From assembly GCF_901000735.1 (NCBI RefSeq), contig NC_081542.1, forward strand, positions 25,435,093 through 25,499,092: a stretch of DNA of 64,000 nucleotides, read 5' to 3'. The first letter of the stretch is position 1. Each line of letters starts with the position of its first letter. The position numbers and the translations under genes were made by a program. The notes below the pieces were generated by a model. That model worked only from the letters and a program-made list of their open reading frames with translations. It did not search any database and had not been told where the DNA came from. Origin of the DNA: Corylus avellana. Lineage: Eukaryota > Streptophyta > Magnoliopsida > Fagales > Betulaceae. Positions 46,062 through 57,663 of the stretch are shown piece after piece.

Positions 46062-46063
<2 letters not shown>
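45085..46063. mobile_element. hAT-like element rich in GAGCCGAGC/GAGCTCGAG, inserted in block B
   Basis: It starts TAGGGGTGTAAACGAGCCGA and ends CACTTAACAGCCCTA, imperfect inverted ends of a common plant hAT MITE type. It lies in a (TA)n run, so the 8-bp duplication is ATATATAT-like and not diagnostic. Block A lacks it (TATGATGCCTGTGTGTAACA near 26549), giving an empty site. Both end regions are full of CGAGCCGAGC words. The 181-N gap at 45159-45339 is flanked on each side by AGCTCGAG. No transposase was seen. Confidence 0.75.
45159..45339. other. Assembly gap (181 N) in a GAGCTC repeat
   Basis: It is flanked by GCTCGAGCTCGAG on the left and AGCTCGAGCTCG on the right. Unlike the other gaps it is not 100 bases, so its size may be an estimate from reads spanning a self-complementary repeat. 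Confidence 0.99.
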
Positions 46064-46098
<35 letters not shown>

Positions 46099-48479
46099 AA
46101 CAGTTCGGACCCCATAAAATTCCTCAATACATGAAAACGTTATCAAAGCAATAACATACAGCATATTTATATCATTTTATAAGCAGTACTATAATCATCA
46201 CGCACGTATAATGTTCGAAGTTGGAGACTTGCAAAAAGGCCAAGGGTCAGAATGGCATGTTGGTGGTGACGGCAAAACCACTTATGATGCTTAAGTTATT
46301 TAAAGTGAACTTGAGAATATGTATAAGCGAAGTGTAGGCAAGAAAATGTGCAAAAACTAGCGTACATGTTGTTAGCATATAATAAGGGGTTTAATTTTAG
46401 ATATTTGATTGTACGTATTATTCTCACCAACCATAATTCTCGTCTCTAATAAATATGAGCTTTATGCATTATAAATTTTATCAAGGAATAAGAGCAAAAT
46501 GTAGTATTTAGGCTTTATCCTATGGACATAAGTCATAAACCGAACCACCTAAAATTTTTTGTATTTGTTTTGTTTTATTTCTGCTATCTTAATTTTTCCC
46601 ATTGATTATCTTTTCTTTCCTAGTATCATAGCTATAAGCTAACGCTAGTTTTCAATCCTAACAAGTTCAATTTATTTATTTAATTTTTTTCCCTTTTGTA
46701 GCACTAGGGGTGGGCAAATTAACCACCTACCGCTTATAGTTACAGATCACCTACCGATCGATTAACAGTCAACCGACTTATGCGAGTCAAAAATCAGTAT
46801 GAATTTTTTATACTGACGTTGGTTCGGTCAATCGGTATAAAATTTTTGTTGTCAGTTAACTGAACCGCCAAATTTGAGACGGATTAAGGCTTTGACGGAT
46901 GGACTTTGCAGAGTGATGTTTTGTTAAAAGTATTTGGTAAGTTTTTTGCATCTTATATTCTTATTGTTTGCATCTTCTGTTCAATAAGTTATTTTAGCCC
47001 AAAAAAAATAATTTGAACCCCCAAAATAGCTAATTTTTTGCCATTTTAAAAATAATATTGGCCCAATTAAAAAAGCCTACGATTAAATGATTAACCGGCT
47101 GAAATTAACCGAAAATTTGGAAATAATTTGTTATCGTGATCAAATTGGTGAATTTCGAAATAATTTTTTTTTTTTTCTTTTTTGTGGGTGATTTTTAGCT
47201 CAAGGGTGTCATATTGGTGGGTAGATTTCCCAATGCAAGATGATTTCAGAGAGTATGCACAAATTAAATGTTGGGTAAAAAACAGAGCTGAAAATTTGTC
47301 TAATGCAGTGTTCATTATCTGTTCTATTTATTTATTTATTTTTCCCTTTTTCTTACATCTATATGGTTCTTGAGAAGAATGAGACATAGAAGAAAGACAT
47401 GTAATGCATAAATTTGAGACATGTTTATGCTGAAATTGGAGATGTCTAGATTTGATTCCTCAAATTAGTCTGATGGTCTGCTGCGTAGCTTGTCGTGCAC
47501 AGATCAACTGCCATTGTTATGTTTCTGTCATTCTGTCAAATTTGTAGTGCTTTGTTGACCAAAGGAAGGCCTTGTTAAACTATCATTATCCCCTTTACCA
47601 AGCTATTTGATTTTGGGGGTCTACTCATCATCAAACTGAATCAACTGATGCAGGTATTGGGATAATTTTTTAAAGGTTAATCCTACTTATCTTCACGCTT
47701 ATTTATCATTCTTATCACGTATGTGACACGTAAAACACGTTGCTTTAATCAATATGAAAGGACTGTGAAGAGTATCATTACTCTTTTTGCAAGAAATTTT
47801 ATTGAAAAAGCACGTGACTTTTACATGTGGACACACGTCATTTTTATATACTAAGTTTTAAAAAAAAATTCCTCCCACCCAATTTAGGATCCGTTTGGAA
47901 TTGTGATGTCAAAAAGTGCAATTTTAAAATAGCAATTTTGAATAGACAATTTGAAAATGTGATTTTTAAATACACATTTAAGCGTTTATTTTGGCCTTTA
48001 AAATTGTGCGTTTTCAAAAGAGAAATGATATTTAGTAAACTCTCATATGACTAGCATACAACTATGATGATTTGGCAGTAAATTTCAATCATTGATTTTT
48101 ATTTTTACAAGCCCTTGTTGATCCAACAAAGACCGATTTTCACTGGTACATCATCATAGTTATATGACAATCATATGAGAGTCTACTAAATAGAATTACT
48201 CTTTAAAAAAAGCACATATTTACCTACGATTTGAACAAATCAAAATTTTTAAAAATCACAATCACAAACAATCAGTTTTCTACTATTTGATTTAAAATCT
48301 CACTTTTAATCTATGCAAACACACCCTTAAAAAAAATAGTGTCATTTTCAAATTGAGCATAAACTTGTATGAACTGGGGTTGCATAGGTTACAACTGGCC
48401 TGGATATTTTGTTATTTTTTATTTTTTTTCTCTTGTTGGGCAGCTATTGCGTGTGGGCGTTGACCAGAAACTTGATGAT

Positions 48480-49682
48480 CCATTTTCCGACCTCCTCGAC
48501 AACCTCAACAATCCCCAACCAACTTGCATTGTCTCGGATCCTTACATGACGTTTACGACGGCAGCAGAAAAGTTTGGAATCCCCATACTTATGCTCTCCA
48601 CCATCCCTGCATCCGCCCTTATGCTTTGCAACCAGCTTTCTTCGGCGAGGGACAAAGGGCTCATACCACTTAAAGGTATAAAAGAAATTAACCCAAATGA
48701 ATTATAGATTTAGTTTTTACTCTAAACACATGATTTTGATTTTCCATGATGCAGATGAGAGCTTTCTGACAAATGGGTATTTGGAAACGACTGTAGACTG
48801 GATTCCAGGTATGAAAGACATCCGTTTGTTAGATTTCCCGAGGATTATTCGAACCACAGATCCAAATGACTTTAGGATTAACATCGTAATGGAAGTAATG
48901 GAGAAAGCTACAAAAGCTTCAGGAGTTGTAATCCATACATTTGATGCCTTAGAGGGAAAAGTTTTGGGTGCTCTGTCACCTTGTTTCCTCATGTTTATGC
49001 AGTTGGACCACTCCAACTATTACTCAATCACTCACCCAATGACGACCCTTTGAAGTCAGTTGGGTATAGTTTATGGAAAGAAGAAGATGAGTGCCTCCAT
49101 TGGCTTGATTCCAAGCAACCCAATTCAGTAATATATGTGAATTCTGGCAGCATAGCTGTCATGACCCAACAACAGTTGCTTGAATTTGCTTGGGGGACTT
49201 GCAAACAGCAACTTTCCATTTTTGTTCATTGTTAGGCCTGATGTAGTTAATGGGGAATGGGCAATTTTGCCACCGGAATTTTATTTAGAAACTAAAGAAA
49301 GAGGTGTAATAGCTACTTGGTGCCCTCAAGAGGAGGTGTTGAACCACCCAGCCGTCGGGGCGTTCTTAACACACTGCGGTTGGAATTCAATGATTGAAGG
49401 CCTGTCGGGGTGCCATTGCTTTGTTGTCCATTCTTTGCGGATCAGCAAATAAATTGTAGGTATGCTTGCAATGTGTGGAGGATTGGGATGGAGATTGAGA
49501 ATAATGCCACGGGAAAGGAGGTGGAGAAGATTGTTAGAGAGTTGATGGAGGGAGAGAATGGTAAGAAAATCAAGCAGAATGTGTTGGAGTGGAAGAAATT
49601 AGCAGAGGAGGCCACGGATCTGCATGGTTCATCATTCAGAAATTTGGAAGATTTAGTCAACTTGCTTTTATCAAAAGGTTAA
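48480..49682 (+). pseudogene. UGT85A-like pseudogene, copy 3
   Basis: Very close to the intact UGT, but the first ~100 codons are gone. Block B sequence joins at CCATTTTCCGACC. Exon 1 remnant is 48480-48675, the intron 48676-48754 (79 bp, GT-AG, as in the intact gene) and exon 2 48755-49682. Exon 2 has three frame breaks: a 1-bp loss near 48982, a 1-bp gain at 49197, and a 4-bp loss near 49406 that falls in the PSPG box. The catalytic His is absent and the Asp remains (CIVSDPYM). The order of block B then gene is what unequal crossing-over within a tandem UGT repeat would give. No product expected. Confidence 0.95.
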
Positions 49683-50510
49683 TTAATTAGAAGATTAACA
49701 TGACACTTGCAGGGCTAATTAATGATGTAAACTGTAGCTTATTTTAGTGCAGCAGAAGTTTAATTAATTAAATAAGGAGTTTTATCTCCATTTGTTTATA
49801 TATGTGAGTTTGTTTCTATCTTTTTCTATTCCATTGATGTATGTGCCGCATGTAGATGAACTTCCTGTTGGAGAAAATTGAAGTTCTGGGCATCTCTGAA
49901 GAGAGAGAAAACAGTAATAAACAAATTTGTATAGTGTGAACAGCGTGATTACATTTTGACTATTATGTTGGCTAATTATATTATAAATGATAATCTTGTG
50001 TTTCTCTACATGGGTCTCCGAAGAGTTACGGTCACCTTATAATGGGTGCCAGTATGTTGTGACGGTATAGCTAGTGTGTTTACGGTGTCTTGTTGCGGGG
50101 CTACTTTTATGTTATGGATCACCTATAATAGGGTTCCATTGTTTAATAAGATCAGATAACCTCAACTGTGTGAGTAGGGACGGAGCCAGCTTTGAAGTTG
50201 GAAGGAACTAAAGGCCAAAATTTTTTTAAAAAATGACCAATGGACAAAAAATACCTTAAATTTTTTTTTTTTTCCTTAAATTTTTTTTTTCTCCATCCCT
50301 ACGTGTGGGGGTTAGTATACAAGTATGATAATATGATGCAATGAGGTGTGGTGATAACGTAACTGAAATGTGTAAAAATGTTTTGTTTTAAATTCACAAA
50401 TTTATGACTCAAAGTGAAAATGTCATGAATTATGCACTGTTTTATAAAATTGGTACTTTGCATTCTTTTTTGATTGAATGAGGAAAAATAAGGTTATAAG
50501 AGAGGATCCT
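49683..50510 (+). repeat. UGT 3' flank, copy C
   Basis: The first ~480 bp match the flank of the intact gene (24763-25240). The following part to about 50510 (GTGTGGGGGTTAGTATAC ... AAAAATAAGGTTATAAG) instead matches, inverted, 61717-61935. Copies 3 and 5 are therefore closest to each other in this flank. No gene. Confidence 0.8.
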
Positions 50511-52139
50511 TCTCACTCCAGCTTAATAACAGTGAAACTCAATGTAAAAATGCACTGTGAGGCCTGTGCTGAGCAACTTAAGAGGAAGACCCTCAAAATG
50601 AGAAGTAGGTAAATTTGGACAAATTCACTGTTCAAACAAGTTTTTTAGCTGTCTGCCCACGGAAAACTTTCTCATATTTGAGGTTCAAATAATTGAAGAT
50701 CTTCAATTTCTTTTGTTGCATTTTCCCATTCTGTATAATGCTAAGTTAATAATTTGAATCTGACTGCATAAAAAGCTGACAAAGGAATTGATCAATCCCA
50801 TGCTGGGTGCTTTGTAAGGATCTAGATCTTCAATTATTTGATAGACTTTGATCGTTTATTTTGTTGTTTAATGTTTGTTTGTTGTATGGTAAACTTTAAT
50901 ATATATATATATATATATGATTGTTTATTTTGTTGTTTAATGTTTATAAATTTTGATTGTCTCTTACAGGTTGTGATTTAACTTAAAAAATTTAGGTTCA
51001 TGAATAAACTCTAAGTTTATGAATTGATTGATTTAACTTGATGAGAGTTTTAATTTATATTCGATACTTGATGATTTTGTACTTCTAAGAGATCGTAAAA
51101 TGCAGTTTTTTTTTTTTTTTTTTTTTATCTTTTTGATATATATAGTGCCAACATGTTATATTTATAATTTATAATATATTAATTTGAGCACATATTTATT
51201 AATTTTTATAAATATTTTTTTGTAATGTATATATTATATGAATTATCAAATTTTTAAAGTTGAAAAAATTTTAAAACGCTAAAAAAAATTTAGCCTTGTA
51301 AATTTGCGACACATGCACCGTACCAGTCCTTTCCAAATGTCCAGTATCTGCAATCCTATCCAACTTCTATGACCACATATTGTTAGAACACATGACCCCA
51401 CAGCTAAAAGGTGTGGTCACTGTATTAAGTGGTCGTAAATTTGCGACACATGCACCACGCCTTTCCAAATGTCCAACATCTGCAGTCCTTTCCAACTTCT
51501 ATGACCACATATTCTATGACCACTTCTGTGACCACATATTTCATTCACCCATTGTTAGAACACATGACGCCACAGCAATGCCACTTGCTTAGAACACGTG
51601 ACGCCACAGCAATGCCACTTGCTTAGAACACATGACCCCACAGCAATGCCACTTGCTCCAGATGATTTGATTGTTACTTTTTTAAACTTTTGAGACAAGA
51701 TCGAAAAAGCATGTGTACTTATGAAGGAGGGAGTGTGTTAAATGTATTTTCCCCGAAATCATTTATCACAATGCTTTGATTGATCAGTCTTAGTTGCATG
51801 CATCTGTGAGCATTTTCATGTCCATTTTTCTAATTTGATCAGTTCAAGGAAAACAAGGGTTTGTTTTAATTTTAGTTTTAATTTTGCATGATTCCTCTAA
51901 GAATTTTTGCAATTCTCCTTTTTTTTTTTTTTTTTTTTTATGTTCATTGACATTCTAGACAGTATTATCTTTATCTTTTTTCTCTGAATAATACATAGGG
52001 AAAGTACACAGGGGCGTACCTACACCATGCCTTAGAGGGGTCCATGGCACCTTCAAGAGTTTCTAAAGCTTTATGCCCTTATAAGGGCCCGGCAAGGTTT
52101 TCTCCTCCCATCAAAGTTTTAAGAAAAATTATATTTTAC
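50511..52139. other. Non-coding stretch between UGT copies 3 and 4
   Basis: AT-rich with no gene. It contains a (TA)n run near 50901-50918 within a partial duplication (TTGTTTATTTTGTTGTTTAATG twice, about 50853 and 50921). It also has a T-run near 51104-51126, a tandem region at 51300-51655, and a T-run near 51920-51939. Confidence 0.5.
51300..51655 (+). repeat. Tandem repeats with CACATGAC and GCCACTTGCT words
   Basis: Two units of about 130 bp start TTTGCGACACATGCACC (about 51303 and 51439). After these come three 33-bp units of the form TTAGAACACATGACGCCACA followed by GCAATGCCACTTGC (about 51552-51655). The short frames open across it are repeats, not proteins. Confidence 0.8.
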
Positions 52140-52515
52140 CCCTCTAAAATTCGGAGTGATTTGCAATTCAATTCTCAAAATTTTAATTTTGGCAATTCAC
52201 CCCAAAAATTTTAAATTTTGGCAATTCAACCAACTATATCTAAAACTTTTCATATTGCCCTTAATTTTTTATTTAAAAAAAGAAAAAAAAAATACGGCCA
52301 CCCGGCCCACCCCTTTGGCCATTTGGCCATTTTTGCGTTCCTCAAATTTGTTTATATATATATAAAATAAAATTATGAGCAATATGAAAATTTTTTAATA
52401 ATATTGGTCGAATTGCAAAAATTTAAAATTTTGGTGTGGATTGCCAAATTTAAAACTTTAGAAATGAAATTGAAAATCTTTCCAAACTTTGAACAGTTAA
52501 AATATAATTTTTCCA
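52140..52515. mobile_element. Foldback MITE (GGCAATCCACC type), copy upstream of UGT 4
   Basis: Arms: TTTGGCAATTCACCCCAAAA and CATATTGCCCTTAATTTTTT on the left; ATTATGAGCAATATGAAAA and GTGTGGATTGCCAAATTTAA on the right. It is diverged from the copies in blocks A and B. After it, CACACACTGTACCTCAAAAG through ACTAGGCAACTAAAAAT also matches block A. Confidence 0.6.
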
Positions 52516-52749
52516 AAGTTTTAACTCATGCCACACACTGTACCTCAAAAGAGGGTCATCTCCTATTCAACTAGGCAACTAAAAATAAAAACTATATTGA
52601 AAACTGTTTATAATCATAGATGACAGAAAGTAAACCTATAAAAAAACTTTTTATAAAAATTAGCAAGTTAACTCAAGATGTGAGATTTTTCTTCACACTT
52701 ATAAATGAATTACCAACCCTTTCTACAACCAATATAAGAAAACCCTCTA

Positions 52750-52770
52750 TATATATATATATATATATAA
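52750..52770 (+). promoter_or_regulatory. (TA)n / TATA-like region upstream of UGT copy 4
   Basis: CTCTATATATATATATATAT lies 55-75 bp before the ATG at 52826, the right distance for a TATA box, but it is also a microsatellite. Confidence 0.3.
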
Positions 52771-52825
52771 GCTAGGAAGGCACCAAGGCACCATTGTTGC
52801 AAAAGAAAGGGAGAGCTAGAGGAAG

Positions 52826-55143
52826 ATGGATTCGAACAGAGCAGAAGCTAATCAAAAGCCTCATGCAATCTGTGTTCCATTGCCATTTCAAAGCCACATA
52901 AAGGCCATGCTTAAATTTTCAAAGCTTCTCCATCAAAAAGGCTTTCACATAACCTTCGTCAACACCGACTTCAATCACCATCGTCTCATCAAATCCAATG
53001 CCTCCGGCAGCTCCTTGGACAGCTTCCCTGACTTCCGCTTCCAAACCATCCCGGACGGTCTACCCCCTTCGGATCCCAATGCCACCCAAGACGTCATTTC
53101 TCTTTTTGACTCCGTTTCGAAAAACATGTTGCCTCCATTTTCCGACCTCCTCAACAATCTCAATACTGCAACTCCAAACGTTAATCCTCCCGTTACTTGC
53201 ATTGTCTCAGATGCTTTCATGTCGTTTACTATAACGGCAGCAGAAAAGCTTGGAATCCCTGTAGTAATGCTCCTCACCATCTCGGCATCACGTTGCAAAC
53301 TGCTCTCTACGGCCATAAGACTCAAAGGTTAGTAATTGGTTCCCAGTTTGATTTTATTCTAAAAGCATAATGGGAAACTTTCACTTCCACCCAGAACATT
53401 TTATGGGAAAAGGACCAAAACCAATATATTTTTTTAAATTTAATTTAATTATCTATTTATTTATTTTACAATTTGTTCCTTTGGTTGTTTTTTATGAACT
53501 ATATATATATAGACTACCCCAAATTATGATTATTGAATAAAAATTAAAAAATATTGCAGTTTACGAACAAATAACTATAATTATTAAATAACAACTAAAT
53601 AACTATGATATAATTTCTTATAAAATACTAATAAAAAAAAAAAAGAAGCAAACACCTTGTACAAACTTTTAAGGATGCCCGTTTGACAACACACTTTTTA
53701 TTTGTTTCCTTTCTATCCAAAAAAAAAAGTCACTCATTTTTTCACATTTATAAACAAATTTCTTCATTTTTTACTCGTAACAAAAAAAAAAAAAAATTCA
53801 TAACTCATTTTACTCACAGCAACCCACCTTTATGTCTTATTAATCTCTTTTTTTGTTTTTCTCATTTCTATTGGACTAGCCTATTTGCTGGTAGGGACTA
53901 CAAAAGTTTTATACAATTAGGGCTTCTAGGTTTGAATTGGTAAGGGACAAAAGATTTATTTGGTAGGAACTACAAAATTTTTATACAATTAGAACTTATA
54001 AGTTTGAATAGGTAAGAACCAAAAGATTTATTTAGTAGGGACTACACAATTTTTATATAATTAGGGCTTCTAAGTTTGAATGGGTACGTAAGGGCCAAAA
54101 GATTTATTGAGTGGGAAAAAAAAATAGTGAATATGCCAAAAAAATTTGTTGGTAGGGGCCAATAGGATATGAAAGTAAAAATTTTTACCATAAAATATTT
54201 TTTTTACCTTATAATATTTTTTTTCTAAGGAATTGAGGGGACCTTGGCCTATACCGACCCTCCTTCTTCCATCAATGACCTTGATAGTAATCAAGTCTAA
54301 TATTATGAGAATTGATTGTAATCAGATTTTGATGGTAAGTTCATAATCGAAGGAGTGAAGAAAGCTAGAAAAGCTTCAGGAGTTGTAATCCATACATTTG
54401 ATGCCTTAGAGGGAGAAGTTTTGGGTGCTCTATCACCTCTATTTCCTCATGTTTATGCAGTTGGACCGCTCCAACTATTACTCAATCACTCACCCAACGA
54501 CGACCCTTTGAAGGCAGTTGGGTATAGCTTATGGAAAGAAGAAGATGAGTGCCTCCATTGGCTTGATTCCAAGCAACCCAATTCAGTGATATATGTGAAT
54601 TTTGGCAGCGTAGCTGTCATGACCCAACAACAGTTGCTTGAATTTGCTTGGGGCCTTGCAAATAGCAACTTTCCATTTCTGCTAATTCTTAGGCATGATC
54701 TAGTTATTGGGGAATCAGCAATTTTGCCGCCAGAGTTTTCTTTAGAAACTAAAGAAAGAGGTTTAATAGCTACTTGGTGCCCTCAAGAGGAGGTGCTGAA
54801 CCACCCCGCCGTCGGGGCGTTCTTAACACACTGTGGTTGGAATTCAATGATTGAAGGCCTGTCGGCCGGGGTGCCATTGCTTTGTTGTCCATTCTTCGGG
54901 GATCAGCCAACAAATTGTAGGTATGCTTGCGATGTGTGGAGGATTGGGATGGAGATTGAGAATAATTCCACGAGAAAGGAGGTGGAGAAGATTGTGAGAA
55001 AGTTGATGGAGGGAGAGAATGGTAAGAAAATCAAGCAGAATGTGTTGGAGTGGAAGAAATTAGCAGAGGAGGCCACGGATCTACATGGTTCATCATCCAG
55101 AAATTTGGAAAATTTAGTCAACTTGCTTTTATCAAAATGTTAG
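52826..55143 (+). pseudogene. UGT85A-like gene, copy 4, with a deletion at the start of exon 2
   Basis: Exon 1 (52826-53327) starts MDSNRAEANQKPHA. It keeps His24 (QSHIKAM) and Asp129 (CIVSDAFM), and ends IRLK before GTTAGT; it is about 8 residues shorter than copy 1 near its end. Exon 2 similarity starts only at KASGVVIHTF: about 40 residues (the DWIPGM...RTTDP region) are missing. The intron is enlarged to about 1 kb. Joining 53327 to the AG at 54324-54325 keeps the frame and gives an open 439-residue reading, ending at 55143 with an intact PSPG box ([11 protein letters not shown] ... FFGDQ). The lost segment contributes to the acceptor side of UGT folds, so I call it a probable pseudogene. 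An expressed shortened protein is possible. Confidence 0.8.
53888..54115 (+). repeat. Three ~73-bp tandem units in the enlarged intron of UGT copy 4
   Basis: Units start near 53891, 53963 and 54036. Each has GTAGGGACTACA, an AATTTTTATACAATTAG-like stretch, AAGTTTGAAT, and ACCAAAAGATTTATT. They account for part of the intron's growth from 79 bp to about 1 kb. Confidence 0.8.
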
Positions 55144-55689
55144 CAGTTTGGAAAGTTCAGGCTTTCAGATGAACACCTTATGGTTATGTGAGAGTTTGTG
55201 ATTTGGCAGCTTAAAAGTTTCTGTATATTTCATTCGCAATATATATATATAACATTTAGAGTGACGTTTGTTTACAATTGAAAAACGACAACCTGCGTAC
55301 ATTTGATATTCAAATACAAAATTACGGTGCTAAACTGAGTCTTAACTTTCCTGCTGAATATTTCGACTCAGTTGTAGTTTAGCCAACTGAGAAATGCGTT
55401 TTTGTTATTTTTAGAGTACAATAGTCAAGGAAGTAGTTTTTGTTTGGCACATTCCTTGCAATCTCACCAAAACTATTTTTTAGTTATTTTGGTGAGACAA
55501 TTTTAAGCGACTAAAATCTTCCATTTTCAACTTCACCTAAAATGCACCAAATGAATAAAAAATAATATAACTTTTCTCTCATTCCATATTCTTTGAAAAA
55601 GTAAAAATATATATATATATATTTGAAAAAATAATATTTAAATAAAATAATAAAAGTGGATTGTTAAAATAGTGAGATTGCTAAGAGTG
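55144..55689. other. 3' flank of UGT copy 4, non-coding
   Basis: Unlike the other copies, the flank diverges from copy 1 straight after the stop codon. It is AT-rich, with MITE-like sequence from about 55440 (TTTTGGTGAGACAATTTTAA, later CTCTCATTCCATATTCTTTG). No gene. Confidence 0.45.
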
Positions 55690-55958
55690 CTCTAAAAAGA
55701 TAAGTTGTTAAAATAAAGAAAAGTATACTTTTGATTATTTTGGTGAGTAAAATTTGGTGAAACCACTAGGAATGCTCTAACACAATTCCAAACAAACTCA
55801 TAGTGCAAGAAATAAATAAGGGACCGAAAAAGTTGTATTTTTCTTTATTTGGATTTCTCTTTTCTTTATTTCTAAAGGCGGCTATACTTGTCTTTCCACG
55901 ATATTGCGGTAACGACGATCTGACAAGTTGGATATGCCGGGCTGAGCAATTTTTCAAA

Positions 55959-56210
55959 GGCTGTTTTTGGCAAAGGGCCGGATCAGACTGGACCCAAAAA
56001 GCCAAAAAAAAAAAATCAAAATTAACCCCAATATTCTTACTTTTTACATCACATCAATCACTTTTTATTACTCTTCAAATAAAAAAATCACTACAAAACA
56101 AATTATTTTACTTTTTTATACAAAACATTCTTATTTTTTTCTCTCATATCAATTAAATCTGTTATGGTAATGTTTCACTCACTTTTTCAATTCCATTGCC
56201 GAACACAACC
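55959..56210. mobile_element. Tourist-like (PIF/Harbinger) MITE in the gag fragment, with 3-bp duplication AAA
   Basis: The insertion starts GGCTGTTTTTGGCA and ends TGCCGAACACAACC, inverse complements with mismatches. AAA is present on both sides (55956-55958 and 56211-56213) but once in the empty site of block E copy 1 (TTTTTCAAATTTCATAGG near 19110). A 3-bp duplication and GG(C/T)TGT ends fit Tourist/Harbinger MITEs, although AAA is not the usual TWA. Length 252 bp. Confidence 0.82.
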
Positions 56211-56397
56211 AAATTTCATGGGACCAAGGAGGAGAAGAGGCTATCCTCAGCAGCCTACCACCTTGAAGGTGGTGCCCAATTATGGTACCACCTATTTTGA
56301 GAGAGGGAGACGGTAGAGGTCACATAGGAAGCCTTGAAAAAAGGTGCCAACTGTTAAAACAATGGCCACACACGAAACGCTTGGCATAGGAGATCTA

Positions 56398-56497
56398 NNN
56401 NNNNNNNNNNNNNNNNNNNNNNNNNNNNNNNNNNNNNNNNNNNNNNNNNNNNNNNNNNNNNNNNNNNNNNNNNNNNNNNNNNNNNNNNNNNNNNNNN
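56398..56497. other. Assembly gap (100 N)
   Basis: The right side (56498-56603) repeats the MITE-internal sequence seen at 56028-56133 almost exactly. A second MITE copy, or a mis-join, lies at the gap. Confidence 0.99.
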
Positions 56498-56865
56498 AAT
56501 ATTCTTACTTTTTACATCACATCAATCACTTTTTATTATTCTTCAAATAAAAAAATCACTACAAAACAAATTATTTTACTTTTTTATACAAAATATTCTT
56601 AAAGAAGCTACATGATTGAATGAGCGTACCTAAAGAAGCTACTTCCTTTTCATTTATAGATATTGTTTCCACCTCTTTTTGGTAGGGTAAATGAGTTATA
56701 TGCTAGCTAGGTACCAGTTTAACAATCGCCAAAGGTAACAAATCAGCATGAGAAGTAGCATGGAAAACATGAAATAAACATGGAAGGCGACAAATCCAAC
56801 AAAATCTGATAATTTAGCTTCTTCTTGTTATAAGCTCTTATTGATTTAATGGCTGATTTTTACTG

Positions 56866-56905
<40 letters not shown>

Positions 56906-57663
56906 GTATGACAGTAGTATGAGAATTTATTAAATATTATTTCTCCTCAATAAAATGTCTCAACAGTTACCAGTTCTAAATTAGCGAGATGATAAAGGGT
57001 AGATTATCTATATTGCCTTAAATAATCACAATCAATTAACTAAATAGGTTTCCCCAACTAGCCACTCCTAAATTAGCAAGATGATATAGGGTGGACTATA
57101 TTGCCTTAAATAAATTACAATCAATTCATTAAGAGCAGCTCTAACAGACTAACTAAAATGGTAATATTAGCTAACTTTAACTGATATTAATTGGTCACCT
57201 CTAGTAGAGCTGCTCCATATTAGCTAAAATACATTTATTGCTATCGTGAATAGCAATTTGGTGCTATTCAGTGTAACATGTACACTAGAGAAATTAAATA
57301 TTCACTTGACCAAATTATTACTTTTTTTTTTTATTGTTTTTGTTTATTTCTCCTTTGATTAAGTGTTAACAAGAATATAATAATAATAAAAATAATAATA
57401 TTTAAAGGCAAGTAGAGAATAAAATAACAAATTTGTTAGTGTGTCTAGAAAAAGCTTTCTCAGTTGCTATTTTAACTATTATTGCTCGAGTAGCTCTGAG
57501 AAGAACAAAAGCGTCAAGCGTGTTTTGAGAGTCGTTATTATTCGATTCCCTATGGTATATGCTATTATTTGTGCCCCTTACGTGACTAATCCATGGCATT
57601 GTTTATGAGATGCAGGAGAGAGAGAGAGAATCCATCCTCCCACATAGGCCACCTCCTCTCTTC

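Larger units (their letters stand above)
43637..48473 (+). repeat. Duplicated block B: second copy of the UGT 3' flank
   Basis: Same order as block A: the foldback MITE (about 43885-44265), the second foldback MITE (about 44320-44703), the hAT-like terminus (46705), and the MITE at about 48020-48212. It ends with TTGACCAGAAACTTGATGAT, joined directly to the middle of UGT exon 1. Compared with A it has an extra hAT-like element at 45085-46063, a small direct duplication around 44950-45010 (TTTTTAGCCGATGTACTAATT twice) and about 36 extra bp near 46236. It lacks the long poly-A near 27630. No genes. Confidence 0.85.

Noticed and set aside
51380..51626. Open frames over the CACATGAC repeats
   Set aside because: They follow the tandem repeat units in two frames, with no sign of coding constraint.
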